A stretch of 38,472 nt of DNA, from NCBI GenBank assembly GCA_902495245.1, contig CABUWI010000014.1, forward strand, positions 1 to 38,472, read 5' to 3'. This stretch comes from an uncultured Porphyromonadaceae bacterium. GTDB lineage: Bacteria > Bacteroidota > Bacteroidia > Bacteroidales > Muribaculaceae. Both the position numbers and the translations under genes were made by a program. The notes under the pieces were generated by a model. It was not told where the DNA came from and did not search any database. It saw nothing but the letters and a program-made list of their open reading frames with translations. How positions within the stretch are numbered: the stretch's first letter is position 1; every line of letters begins with the position of its first letter. Of the stretch, positions 8,295 to 16,739 are shown in pieces.

Positions 8295-9137
8295 ATGGAA
8301 CAGACAGACAAACAGGAGCCGCTGAAGCTGATTTTCAACTACAACAATGTGTTCTACAGCTTCTACTATGACGACCTCGGGGCGTGCATTCACCGCTCGC
8401 ACGACTTCGCGCTCAACTATGTCGTGTCGGGCGAGATGCTGCTCGACGACGGCGACGGCACGCAGATTCACGTGCGCAAGGGCGAGTGCGTCTTCATTCC
8501 CCGCAACCACCGCCTGACCTTCTACAAGAAGAGCTACGGCGGCGAGCGCTATTGCGGCATCTTCCTGTCGTTCACGCGCCCGTTTCTGCGCGAAATGTAC
8601 GGGCGTCTCGAGCTGAACAGACTGCGGCCGCGCGGCGGCAAGCTCGACGGCGGCGTCATCAAGCTGCCCGCAACCGTCGAGCTGGCCAGCCTCTTCGCCT
8701 CTATGTCGCCCTATCTTGACCCCGACGTCAAGCCCAAGGATAACTTCATGGAGCTGAAGCTGCAGGAGGGCCTGATGGCGCTCCTGGCAATCGACGAGCG
8801 CTTCGTGCCCACCATGTTCGACTTCAACGAGCCGTGGAAAATCGACATTCTCGACTTCATGGAGCGCAACTTCATGTGCGACCTCTCGATCGAGGAGATT
8901 GCCCACTACACCGGCCGCAGCCTCGCCACGTTCAAGCGCGACTTCAAGAAAATCAGCGACCTCACGCCCGAGAAGTGGCTCATCAAAAAGCGCCTCGAAA
9001 AGGCCTACGAGCTCATGAAGTCGGGCCGGCGCAAGGTGGTCGACGTCTACGCCGAAGTCGGCTTCCGCAACCCCTCGCACTTCTCCACCGCCTTCAAGCG
9101 CGAGTTCGGCGTCGCTCCCACCGCCGTCTGCGGCTAA
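8295..9137 (+). CDS. AraC-family transcriptional regulator
   Basis: The 280-residue protein starts at MEQTDKQEP; the longer frame from 8208 would include promoter sequence. Residues about 15-100 form a cupin-like sensing domain (YVVSGEMLLDDGDGTQIHVRKGECVFIPRN). The C-terminal ~90 residues are a double helix-turn-helix of the AraC type: LSIEEIAHYTGRSLATFKRDFK, then VVDVYAEVGFRNPSHFSTAFKREFG. It is divergent from the TonB/DUF4249 operon with two opposed promoters in a ~90-bp gap, so control of that operon is the natural inference, though not proven. The effector is unknown. Confidence 0.9.
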   Translation: MEQTDKQEPLKLIFNYNNVFYSFYYDDLGACIHRSHDFALNYVVSGEMLLDDGDGTQIHVRKGECVFIPRNHRLTFYKKSYGGERYCGIFLSFTRPFLREMYGRLELNRLRPRGGKLDGGVIKLPATVELASLFASMSPYLDPDVKPKDNFMELKLQEGLMALLAIDERFVPTMFDFNEPWKIDILDFMERNFMCDLSIEEIAHYTGRSLATFKRDFKKISDLTPEKWLIKKRLEKAYELMKSGRRKVVDVYAEVGFRNPSHFSTAFKREFGVAPTAVCG

Positions 9138-9172
9138 CTCCGCTTCACGACTATTTAATTTATGACTGTTTA

Positions 9173-9628
9173 ATGGATATGCTTATGGATAAAATGCTGC
9201 ACACAATGCTCCGCTTTCTGATTCTCGTGTCTGTTTTTGCTCTATGTGGTTGCGGCAAGGAGGAAAATGACATTCCCAACCCCCGTCCATCGACTGAAAG
9301 CAGCCCGTTGATAGGTCATTGGTATAGAGAGGTAACGGACAATGAAACTGCAATTGCCGCAACGGAAGAATTGGCTTTTTATCGCGATGGGACATGTGTA
9401 TTTTCCTACTCCGACATCTATGGTAGTGAGACTACGGAATTCGAGTATCTTTATACAGGTAACATTTTGTGGTTGTATGAGCTTGACGAATATACCGGCG
9501 AGAGAATGCAGTCGAAGTATAACTGTAAATTGGAAAAGGATAAACTGTCATTGCAAAGTACAAATCCCGATGACGGCGACGAATGGCATGTTTTCAAAAG
9601 AAAAACCGGCGGCATCGTTACAAATTAA
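9173..9628 (+). CDS. Small lipoprotein, lipocalin-like
   Basis: The 151-residue frame has a signal sequence (MLRFLILVSVFA) and lipobox ending LCGC, then a Pro/Ser linker and a small beta-rich domain (LIGHWYREV, EELAFYRDGTCVFSY, CKLEKDKLSLQ) like the lipocalin-type domains of small Bacteroidales lipoproteins. Four in-frame ATGs cluster at 9173, 9179, 9185 and 9194; I give the first, but 9194 leaves the most standard signal peptide. The sequence is more AT-rich than the AraC gene 35 bases upstream. No -7 box is clear, so read-through from the AraC gene is possible. Function unknown. Confidence 0.7.
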   Translation: MDMLMDKMLHTMLRFLILVSVFALCGCGKEENDIPNPRPSTESSPLIGHWYREVTDNETAIAATEELAFYRDGTCVFSYSDIYGSETTEFEYLYTGNILWLYELDEYTGERMQSKYNCKLEKDKLSLQSTNPDDGDEWHVFKRKTGGIVTN

Positions 9629-9842
9629 AAACATGTGGAACCGACTGCCCGGGCAAAGCGTCTCAAATATGGTCGTTAATGCCCGCAGGGCATAATCTTT
9701 AAGTTAACCCGGTCATGGCGCGCAGCGCCTTGGCCGGGTGGCGGAACTCCCCCCTCAGTGCGTTGCCCGGATGGCATCGTCTAATTTGAGAGACTCCGAA
9801 CATCTTATCTGCGTATTCCTCAACGGTTAATCACGCCATACC

Positions 9843-9869
9843 GTAGGGACGCACGGCTCGTGCGTCCGC
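9843..9869 (+). repeat. REP-like palindrome, copy 1 (forward)
   Basis: GTAGGGACGCACG-GCT-CGTGCGTCCGC has a 9-bp perfect stem with a 3-base loop. The flank GTAG/CG gives it an orientation. Copy 2 lies about 45 bases away in reverse orientation. Confidence 0.8.
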
Positions 9870-9910
9870 TTTGTGGAGTATGTAACATGTTGTAGTATCG
9901 ATGATTATGC

Positions 9911-9937
9911 GCGGACGCACGGGCCGTGCGTCCCTAC
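9911..9937 (-). repeat. REP-like palindrome, copy 2 (reverse)
   Basis: GGACGCACGG-G-CCGTGCGTCC is a 10-bp perfect stem followed by CTAC, the reverse of copy 1. The two form an inverted pair. Confidence 0.8.
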
Positions 9938-9949
9938 ACATCTCACCAC

Positions 9950-9996
9950 AAAAACAGTTGCGAAACAGCTGTTTCGGAAACGGCCGTTTCGCAACT
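9950..9996 (-). terminator. Terminator of the TonB-DUF5689 operon with nested alternative stems
   Basis: Read on the minus strand, an 11-bp stem (AGTTGCGAAAC/GTTTCGCAACT) is followed by GTTTTTG, a U-tract. It lies 20 bases after the last stop of the operon. Inside the stem, GAAAC and GTTTC alternate, giving four segments that can pair in several ways. Confidence 0.75.
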
Positions 9997-10016
9997 TTGT
10001 TTATCGGGGAAGGGAA

Positions 10017-12065
10017 TTATTCGATTTCAGAGGCGGTTACGTCGCGCATGCCCGGCATGTTGAAGTAGGCCTTCAGCGTGCCTTCAATCTTCACCTTCTT
10101 GTGGAAGTTGCCGGGATTGTCCTTGAGGTTGAGCGTAGCGCGCTCGGACGAAGTCGACGACAGCTGCACGGGGAAGATTTTCGACGGGTCGGTCTCGTCG
10201 GCCGAGGCGGCCAGCAGCAGGTTGGAGGCCACGGCGCCGTCGGTTGTGAACGACGGGGCGAATGTGGCGCCGCCCGTCGAGGTGCCCACGATGTAGCCTT
10301 CGACCCATGCCGAGGCGTCGGTCGAGCCCAGGGCGATGGCCTCGGCCACGGTGTAGGGCTTCTCCTTGGTGCCGCCGTCGGCGGGAATTTCGGGCGTGTC
10401 GGGGCCGCCGGCAAGCTTGTAGGCCGCCACGTTCTTCACGCCGGGCTTGCCGTAGAACTTCTCCAGAGTGCCCTGCACGGTAACCACGCGGTTCAGGTTG
10501 CCGGGATTATTGACCAGGTTCAGGGCCTCGCGCACCTCGCCATAGGGCAGCTGCACGGGAATCACCGTGCCCTCGGCGGCGTCGGGCGTCGTCGAGATGG
10601 CGATGCAGGAGTTCACGGTGGTGGGCACTCCCGGCTCGAAGGCCGAGTTGTTGTTGTAGTTGTAGACGCCGACGATGTAGCCGCTGACCCATGCAAGGTT
10701 GCCGGGGTTGTTCATGCCCACGATCTGCGTCGGGTTATAGGGGCTCTCTTCCGTGCCGTTGCCCGAGGCGATGGGCTTGTTGGGGTCTTCAATCTCGATG
10801 CCTTCGATTTCGAAGGTCGACGGCGTGCCGGGGTTGCCCGCAACAGCGGCCACACCCATCTGGCGGGTGAAGCGGCCCTGAATATTGAGCCAGCGGCCGG
10901 CCACGGTCGGATTGTCGGCGAGGTTGCCGTACTGATAGAGCTGCGAGTCGGAGGCGATGGGCACGACCATGCACTGCGTGTAGTCGCGCGTTTCGGGCGA
11001 CGGGGCGATGACCACGTAGCTGTCAACCACGTAGGGGGCGTCCCACTGAATGTCGGCGTTCGAGGTGATTTCCGTAACGTCGATGGCCGGGGTGCCCACG
11101 ATGTAGCCCTTGACCCATGCCGAGGTCGAGCCCGCGTTGCTCAGGGCAATGGCCTCTTCGACGGTGTAAGGCTTGGTCTGAGTGCCCTTGGTCGTGGCGT
11201 CGCCGATGTTCATCAGGCCGTTGACGTCGTTGAGCAGCAGCTGCCAGCCCTGGGTGCCGTAGTAGCTCAGAATGCCCACCACGTCGCACGCCTTCGAGGG
11301 CAGCGGGGTGTTCCAGAACTTGGCGTAGCCCGAGGTGCGCACGTTGATGGCGCCGCCGTTGACGTTGAGCGACTGGTTGTAGCCGCTCGAGTGATATTCG
11401 GCGCAGAGCATCTGGCCCGGCTGGCCGGCGTTGGCAAACGTGGCGTTGTTGAAGCGCACCAGCTGGCCCTGCCATTTCTGCAGGCCGGCGGCGTCAGAAC
11501 TGAGCTCCGAGAAGTCGCTCACCAGAATCGTGTCAATCTCGGCAGGCTCGGGGTTGCCGTTATACTCGCGGTGGGCGTTGAAGAGCTCCGGAGCCATGAA
11601 CGACGTCTCGTAGGTCTGGTCGCGGTCATACCATTCGGGGAAGCCCATCTGGAACATGCCGTTGTACTTGCCGGCATACATGCCCGTGAGGTCGAGCACT
11701 ATCTCCTGGCCGCGGCGGTTGGTCATGTAGAGGTTATACTGGTTGATGCTCAGGGGCAGGGCGCCGGTTTCGTCCTGAATGTAGAGGCACTTGAAGATGT
11801 TGCCGTCATAGTCCGACGAAATCACGCGGCCCTTGACGATGTAGTGGCTGCCGTCTTCCTTGGCGGGGACTTCGTTGCAGTAGTTGTTGGCATCGTCCCA
11901 GAATGCGGCCTTGAACTCGGCGATGGTCGTGTTGGCCTCGAGGGTGGCCACGGGAGTCTCCATCTTCATGTCGTCGAAGTGGTCCTGACAGCCCGTCAGA
12001 GCTGCGAGCGCAAGGCCCGCTGCGGCCATATATTTGAAAATATCAGCTTTCATAGTTCGGGTCAT
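10017..12065 (-). CDS. DUF5689 lipoprotein with three DUF6359-like repeats
   Basis: The 682-residue lipoprotein has a signal peptide ending ALTGC. The region about 35-290 matches DUF5689 (TTIAEFKAAFW, YIVKGRVISSDYDGNIFKCLYIQDETGALPL broken over the domain, an OB-fold-like layout). Three further repeats begin near 290, 435 and 565 with a common pattern: KPYTVEEAIAL ... AWVKGYIVG, then a V-x-L-x-x-NPGN segment. These match OB-like DUF6359 modules. ATG 12065 overlaps the upstream stop (TAATG), implying translational coupling; ATG 12053 (MKADIFKYM) gives a more typical signal peptide. It is the last gene of an operon with a TonB receptor and a paralogous DUF5689 protein; probably surface-exposed. 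Biochemical role unknown. Confidence 0.85.
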   Translation of the reverse strand: MTRTMKADIFKYMAAAGLALAALTGCQDHFDDMKMETPVATLEANTTIAEFKAAFWDDANNYCNEVPAKEDGSHYIVKGRVISSDYDGNIFKCLYIQDETGALPLSINQYNLYMTNRRGQEIVLDLTGMYAGKYNGMFQMGFPEWYDRDQTYETSFMAPELFNAHREYNGNPEPAEIDTILVSDFSELSSDAAGLQKWQGQLVRFNNATFANAGQPGQMLCAEYHSSGYNQSLNVNGGAINVRTSGYAKFWNTPLPSKACDVVGILSYYGTQGWQLLLNDVNGLMNIGDATTKGTQTKPYTVEEAIALSNAGSTSAWVKGYIVGTPAIDVTEITSNADIQWDAPYVVDSYVVIAPSPETRDYTQCMVVPIASDSQLYQYGNLADNPTVAGRWLNIQGRFTRQMGVAAVAGNPGTPSTFEIEGIEIEDPNKPIASGNGTEESPYNPTQIVGMNNPGNLAWVSGYIVGVYNYNNNSAFEPGVPTTVNSCIAISTTPDAAEGTVIPVQLPYGEVREALNLVNNPGNLNRVVTVQGTLEKFYGKPGVKNVAAYKLAGGPDTPEIPADGGTKEKPYTVAEAIALGSTDASAWVEGYIVGTSTGGATFAPSFTTDGAVASNLLLAASADETDPSKIFPVQLSSTSSERATLNLKDNPGNFHKKVKIEGTLKAYFNMPGMRDVTASEIE

Positions 12066-13792
12066 TATTTAGTGAGTTGAAACAGATAGGGCAGCGAGCC
12101 GCGTGTGCGGTCGGGATAGGCGCCGTAGCTTGTGTATTGCTGCGAATACTGCACGAGCTTGCCCGTGCCGACGTTTTCGATTTCAAAGCGGCCCTCGGCG
12201 GTGGCGGTCAGTGTCCAGTAGTAATAGTCGCTGGCGGCGTCGAGCGTCTTCGAGAGCTGGAAGCTGTTGTGGCTTTCGACGTCGTCCATATAGAGGTAGA
12301 TGCCCTGCGAGTCCTGAATTGTCCAGCCCTTTTCGGCCTTGGTGAAGGTATAGGCGTTGGCCTCCGAGGTCTTCAGCGTGGTCTCCGAGGCGAGCTTGAC
12401 GTCTTTGGTTACGTAGAGATAGTTGTAGGCCTTGTCGGCGGGCATCGGGTTGCTGACGGTGTTGTCGGTCCAGAGCACGTAGCGGCCGCCCGAAACGATG
12501 TCGGTCGTGCGGGTGAACAGGGCCTCGCCCTCGGCGGGTTTATCAGAGGGCTCCGAGCCTATCATCTCGCCGTCGAGCATGGCGGCCGAGGTGTTCTTGA
12601 TGCCGGTTATGTTGCAATATTTGACCAGGTCGCCGCAAACGGCTACTGTCTTGCCCAGAAGCGAGGGGTTGTCGACGAGGTTGAGCTTCGTGCGCAGGTC
12701 GCCGGCGGGGAGCTGCACGGCCACCAGGTCGTCGGTCTTGTCGGTCGAGGCGGCGAGGACGATGTTGGTGCCGGTGGTCAGTTCGGTCGACGAGAAGACG
12801 TTGCCGGTGCCGTCAATGTAGTTCATCACGCCGACAATGACGCCTTCGGCCCACTGGCCCGTCGTGCCGGGATTGTTCAGCGCCACGAGCTGTTCGACCG
12901 TCAGGGGGTGTTCCTTGGTGCCTGCGCCGTCGGGCAGTTCGGGCGTTTCGGTGCTTTCGAAGCCCTGCAGGCCGTCGAGGTCGATGAGCAGCATCTGCCA
13001 GTCGTTGCCATAGTAGCTCAGAATGGCCGTAACCGAGCCGGTGCCGGCCGGAATCACGTCTTTGGCGAAGTCGCTGTATGAGCTGCAGCGCAGGTTGATG
13101 CGGTTGCCGGCGGCGTCTTTCAGATAGCGGTTGGTGGTGGCTGTCGGGGCGAACTGCTGGCCGGCGTCTTCAAACGTCAGGCCGTCAATCTTGACGAGCT
13201 GGCTCTGCCAGTTCTGCAGGCCTTCGGCCGAGGCCTTGGCGGCGATGAGCTCCGGAATGTCGGTTTCGATAATGTATTTGGCGGCATTCTCGGCCGTGCC
13301 CCAGCCGCTCTGCTGGGCGTGGGTGGTCATCTCGTCTTCGGTCATGAAGGTCATCGACGGGTTGCCGTTATATGACCCGAGGCCCCCAAGCTGCATCAGC
13401 CCGTTGTAGCCGCCGATGTAGAGGCCGGTAACGTTGATGTAGACCTCCTGGCCGTACTGATAGCTCTGGTATAGGTCGTAGCCGTTCACGGCCACGGTCA
13501 GGGCGGCCGTGCCGTCGTTGATCATGAGTGACTTGTAGATGTTGCCCGTGGCGTCAGACGAAATCACCGTGCCGTGCACAATGATGGAATCGCCGCGCTC
13601 GTCGAGGCCCACCTTTTCGGCATAGTTGCCGTCGGTTTTCCAGAACTGCTGCTTGAGTTCGAGAATCGTCGTGTTCGATTTATATGTAGCTTTCGGGCCG
13701 TTCACGGGCGGCAGTTCGGGGTCTTCGGCACACGAAGAGGCCAGCATGGCGGCGCAGATGGCGGCCGGAAGCATATATCTTGTCAGTTTCAT
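12065..13792 (-). CDS. DUF5689 lipoprotein with one DUF6359-like repeat and a C-terminal beta domain
   Basis: The 575-residue protein has a lipobox ending ASSC (Cys about residue 21). DUF5689 spans about 35-280 (TTILELKQQFW, IIVHGTVISSDATGNIYKSLMI). One DUF6359-like unit follows (KEHPLTVEQLVALNNPG ... WAEGVIVG), then a ~150-residue tail (TDIVSGGRYVLW, YLYVTKDVKL, GIYLYMDD) resembling a beta-trefoil-like ligand domain. It is paralogous to the next gene downstream, with which it overlaps by one base, and sits 27 bases after the TonB receptor stop. Likely an outer-membrane lipoprotein working with that receptor; the ligand is unknown. Such DUF5689 proteins often have a secreted endonuclease/phosphatase-family gene nearby, but none is present here. 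Confidence 0.85.
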   Translation of the reverse strand: MKLTRYMLPAAICAAMLASSCAEDPELPPVNGPKATYKSNTTILELKQQFWKTDGNYAEKVGLDERGDSIIVHGTVISSDATGNIYKSLMINDGTAALTVAVNGYDLYQSYQYGQEVYINVTGLYIGGYNGLMQLGGLGSYNGNPSMTFMTEDEMTTHAQQSGWGTAENAAKYIIETDIPELIAAKASAEGLQNWQSQLVKIDGLTFEDAGQQFAPTATTNRYLKDAAGNRINLRCSSYSDFAKDVIPAGTGSVTAILSYYGNDWQMLLIDLDGLQGFESTETPELPDGAGTKEHPLTVEQLVALNNPGTTGQWAEGVIVGVMNYIDGTGNVFSSTELTTGTNIVLAASTDKTDDLVAVQLPAGDLRTKLNLVDNPSLLGKTVAVCGDLVKYCNITGIKNTSAAMLDGEMIGSEPSDKPAEGEALFTRTTDIVSGGRYVLWTDNTVSNPMPADKAYNYLYVTKDVKLASETTLKTSEANAYTFTKAEKGWTIQDSQGIYLYMDDVESHNSFQLSKTLDAASDYYYWTLTATAEGRFEIENVGTGKLVQYSQQYTSYGAYPDRTRGSLPYLFQLTK

Positions 13793-13819
13793 AGTTGTTT
13801 CTCTGATTTTGGTTATGGT

Positions 13820-16591
13820 TTAGAAACGCACGCCGACGTTGAGGAACACCTTGGTGCCCTGGCTGTAGGAGTATTTGTTGGGATACTTGTCCATGTTCCA
13901 GTCCTTGCGGTCTATGCGGCCCTGCTGCCAGGCGTTCTGCTGAATGTTGCGGTTGTTGGTGATGTTCGTAACGTTCAGGTTGATGTTGAGCGACACCTTG
14001 CGGTTGATGTAGATGAGCTTGCCGATGGAGGCGTTGAGCGAGAAGGCGTTGTTCATCTTGTCCTGTTTCGAGATTTCTTTCTGTTTTTCAAGAGCCTCGG
14101 AGTAGGTGGGGAACGACTGCCACAGTGTCGGCTGCTCTTCGTGGTAGACCGGGGCGAGTTTCACCCAGCTGTCGCGCATCCAGTTGGCCGTGATGCCGAG
14201 GAACCACTGCTTCGGCGCGGCCCAGTCCAGGCCGATCGAGTAGGCCTGTTGCGGAGTGCCGCCCACGCGATAGTTCTTCAGATAGACGCGCTGCGTCATG
14301 TCGGGCTGCAGGCCGTTCTCGAACGAGCGCGTGCCCATCGGGTTGTTCTTGTAGCGGTAAGAGGCGATGGTGCCGGCAAACGTGGCCGTCAGCGAGGGGA
14401 GAATCTTGTAGGCCAGGCCAAGCTCGATGCCCTTGTTGCAGCGGTGAACGTCGTTGAGCACGTAGTTGGTGAAGGCCGAGTAGTTATCGTCGTAGAACGA
14501 GGTGCGCTCCGTCGCACCGTAGAATTCGGTCCAGTAGCCCGTGATGCTGCCGCGGAACTTGCGGTAGTTGAAACCGTAGGTCAGGTCGACGCTGAGAATG
14601 CGTTCGCTCTGCGGGTCGGAGATGATGTCGTCCTTGATGCGGGGCGAGATGTACACGCTCTCAATCAGCGGGGCGTGGCTGCCATATTCGGCGTGGGCCA
14701 TGATGTAGTTGCGGCCGTCGATTTTATAGGTTGCGCCTGCCTTGATGACGCCGTCGGTAAACGAGTGGCTCTTGCCGCGGCCCTTCGAGTTTTGCGGGGC
14801 GCGGCCGTTGCGCATGTGGCCCGTGCGGTGGAACTGCGTGTAGGCCATCTGCAGGCCGTAGTTGATGTCCCACTGGGCCAGCGTGATCTGGTTCTGCAGC
14901 CATGCGCTGGCCTTGATTACGTGAAGGTCATAGTTGTAGCCGAACTTGTCGCCTTTATACACGCGGCGGTTCGGGTTGTCGAGGTCGTTCTGCAGCAGCT
15001 CGGGCGCGATGGTTATTTCGCGGTCGCTGAAGGGGTCGATGTCGGTCCAGAACTCGGCGCCCATGAGGTCGCGCACGGTCTTGTAGTAAGAGCCTTTGGT
15101 GTAGCCGGCGCTGAGGCCGCCCTGCAGCGTCATGGTCGAGCTGAGGCGGTGGTTCACATTCGAGGCCAACTGTACCTGAATGTTGCGGCTCACGCGGTTT
15201 TCAAGTATATAGCTTGCGCCGAGCTTCTCGGCGTCGGGACGTCCCTGGTTGGCTATGTTGTTGAGCTCGTTGGTGCGGTACATGCGATACCAGTCAATCT
15301 GTCTGACGTCTTCGTCATGGCGCCACAGGTCGGCAATGAATTCACTCTGGGCCGTCGGGTCGCCGTTGTCGTCGAGGAAGTTGCTCGGCAGGTTGCGGTA
15401 GTAGTCCGGACGCGGGTCGAGGGCGTTATACCAGTTCAGTGCGCTCGACGAATAGTAGACCGAGCGGAACATCAGGCCGGTGTTCACCGTGGTGCCCTTG
15501 TTCGACTTGTAGAGCCAGTTCAGCATTGCCGTCGGGTCGAAGCTTTCGACGATGCGGGCCGAGCGCTTCTTGCCTTCATACCAGCCCCAGTTGGGGTTGT
15601 AGAGGTTCGAGCCGGCCAGGTCGTAGGCCTCCTGATAGGTTGCCGACGGGGTGGCGCGCTGCGTCGGCGCGCCATAGGCGGTCAGTGTCAGCGAGTGGTT
15701 GCGGTTGAACACCTTTTCGGCGCTCACGAACAGGCCCGCGCTGTTATAGAACGTGCCCTTGATGACGCCCTCGTTGGCATAGCGGCCGATGGCGCTCACC
15801 GTCAGGCCCCAGCCGTGGCGGTTGATGCCGGTCGAGTAGGTGGCCATGGCGCGCATCATGTAGTTGGCGTTGGTGTAGGCCAGCGAGCCGTTGAAGCCCG
15901 GGGCATAGTCTGACGTGATGGTCGAGATGTTGCTCGAGCCGCCAACGCTGCCGAAGCCGTAGTCCGATGCGCCGAGGCCTATCGCCGTCGTGCGGTTGCG
16001 GAAAGCGCGCGACGTCATGCCGCCCAGGCTCGAGTAGTTGAACCGGCCTCTGATGGGGTCGTTCATGTCCATGCCGTTGATATACTGCGTCTGATACTGC
16101 GAATCGTACCCGCGGAAGCGGAAATACATGTTCGAGAAGTTATAGTTCGACGCGTTGTAATAGATGTTGTCGCTCGCGCCGGTCAGCGACGTGATTGACT
16201 GGGTCGAGTTTTCTTCCTCGTCGAGCGCCTGCTCGTCGAAAAGCATTTCCGACTGGTCGTCATAGTAGTCGGTGAGCACGTCGCTCGAGCCGAGTTTGAT
16301 GAAGCCCAGGTCGGTGGTCCGGCCGTCGGTGAGGCTGACGCCGGTTTCAGCGTCGTTGTAGCCGAAGGCCATGGCCAGCACGTAGTCCTGACCCGCCTTG
16401 GCGTTTGAAATGATAAACTTGCCCGAGGGGCCGGTTACGGCTTTGAGCCCTTGCTGGCGCAACATCACTGTCGCGCCCGAAATCGGTGCGCCTGTATACT
16501 CGTCGACAACTGTGCCGCTCACGCTCGCTTTTTGGGCAAGCGCCGGGAAGACAGCGATGAGCATCAAGAATGCCAATAGCTTGAATCTCAT
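13820..16591 (-). CDS. TonB-dependent receptor with carboxypeptidase-like N-domain
   Basis: The 923-residue protein starts with a signal peptide (cleavage after ALA, about residue 19), then a carboxypeptidase-regulatory-like domain (about 22-105: VSGTVVDEYTGAPISGATVMLR, split over the domain). A plug follows (about 130-250, FRFRGYDSQYQTQYINGMDMNDP), then a long barrel ending LNVGVRF with terminal Phe. It heads an operon with two DUF5689 lipoproteins and no SusD-like gene, so it is not a standard Sus-type pair. Substrate unknown. The -7 box is about 68 bases upstream of the ATG, leaving a leader of about 60 bases. Confidence 0.9.
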   Translation of the reverse strand: MRFKLLAFLMLIAVFPALAQKASVSGTVVDEYTGAPISGATVMLRQQGLKAVTGPSGKFIISNAKAGQDYVLAMAFGYNDAETGVSLTDGRTTDLGFIKLGSSDVLTDYYDDQSEMLFDEQALDEEENSTQSITSLTGASDNIYYNASNYNFSNMYFRFRGYDSQYQTQYINGMDMNDPIRGRFNYSSLGGMTSRAFRNRTTAIGLGASDYGFGSVGGSSNISTITSDYAPGFNGSLAYTNANYMMRAMATYSTGINRHGWGLTVSAIGRYANEGVIKGTFYNSAGLFVSAEKVFNRNHSLTLTAYGAPTQRATPSATYQEAYDLAGSNLYNPNWGWYEGKKRSARIVESFDPTAMLNWLYKSNKGTTVNTGLMFRSVYYSSSALNWYNALDPRPDYYRNLPSNFLDDNGDPTAQSEFIADLWRHDEDVRQIDWYRMYRTNELNNIANQGRPDAEKLGASYILENRVSRNIQVQLASNVNHRLSSTMTLQGGLSAGYTKGSYYKTVRDLMGAEFWTDIDPFSDREITIAPELLQNDLDNPNRRVYKGDKFGYNYDLHVIKASAWLQNQITLAQWDINYGLQMAYTQFHRTGHMRNGRAPQNSKGRGKSHSFTDGVIKAGATYKIDGRNYIMAHAEYGSHAPLIESVYISPRIKDDIISDPQSERILSVDLTYGFNYRKFRGSITGYWTEFYGATERTSFYDDNYSAFTNYVLNDVHRCNKGIELGLAYKILPSLTATFAGTIASYRYKNNPMGTRSFENGLQPDMTQRVYLKNYRVGGTPQQAYSIGLDWAAPKQWFLGITANWMRDSWVKLAPVYHEEQPTLWQSFPTYSEALEKQKEISKQDKMNNAFSLNASIGKLIYINRKVSLNINLNVTNITNNRNIQQNAWQQGRIDRKDWNMDKYPNKYSYSQGTKVFLNVGVRF

Positions 16592-16659
16592 AGAGGTACT
16601 ATTAAAACGGTTTGTATTTTTGAATTTCGGTTAACTTTTAGTCGGCAATTTTTCCACTT

Positions 16660-16667
16660 CAAAGGTA
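16660..16667 (-). promoter_or_regulatory. -7 box for the TonB-DUF5689 operon
   Basis: TACCTTTG on the minus strand matches TAnnTTTG. It lies 68 bases before the receptor ATG at 16591; no clear -33 TTTG was found. Confidence 0.5.
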
Positions 16668-16739
16668 GTAAAAAAATCTTAACGGAATATAATAATGAAC
16701 GTTACATTTTTTCTAAATGTTCAGGCCGCGCGGCTTAAA

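Larger units (their letters stand above)
9629..10016. other. Gene-free region with stacked hairpins and palindromes
   Basis: No credible gene is seen. It contains a TGCCC-GCA-GGGCA hairpin (9680-9692), a long imperfect hairpin (9707-9739, arms CCCGGTCATGGCGC and GCGCCTTGGCCGGG around loop GCA), partly matching outer sequences GTCTCAAAT (about 9660-9668) and ATTTGAGAGAC (about 9785), two REP-like palindromes in opposite orientation, and the terminator of the minus-strand operon. The ~9658-9793 part looks like a small repeat or structured element; this is inference. Confidence 0.6.

Noticed and set aside
8834..9628. Single 264-residue frame joining the AraC region and the lipoprotein
   Set aside because: The first part is an Arg-rich shadow of the AraC gene; the real gene starts at the ATG cluster from 9173 with a signal peptide.
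9873..12080. 735-residue frame on the plus strand opposite the DUF5689 gene
   Set aside because: It is rich in Val, Gly, His and Arg without any family motif, as expected for the antisense of a GC-rich gene; the minus strand encodes a clear lipoprotein with repeats.
13574..15913. 779-residue plus-strand frame opposite the TonB receptor
   Set aside because: Antisense shadow of the receptor: no signal, no motif, composition skewed to Val, Arg and His.
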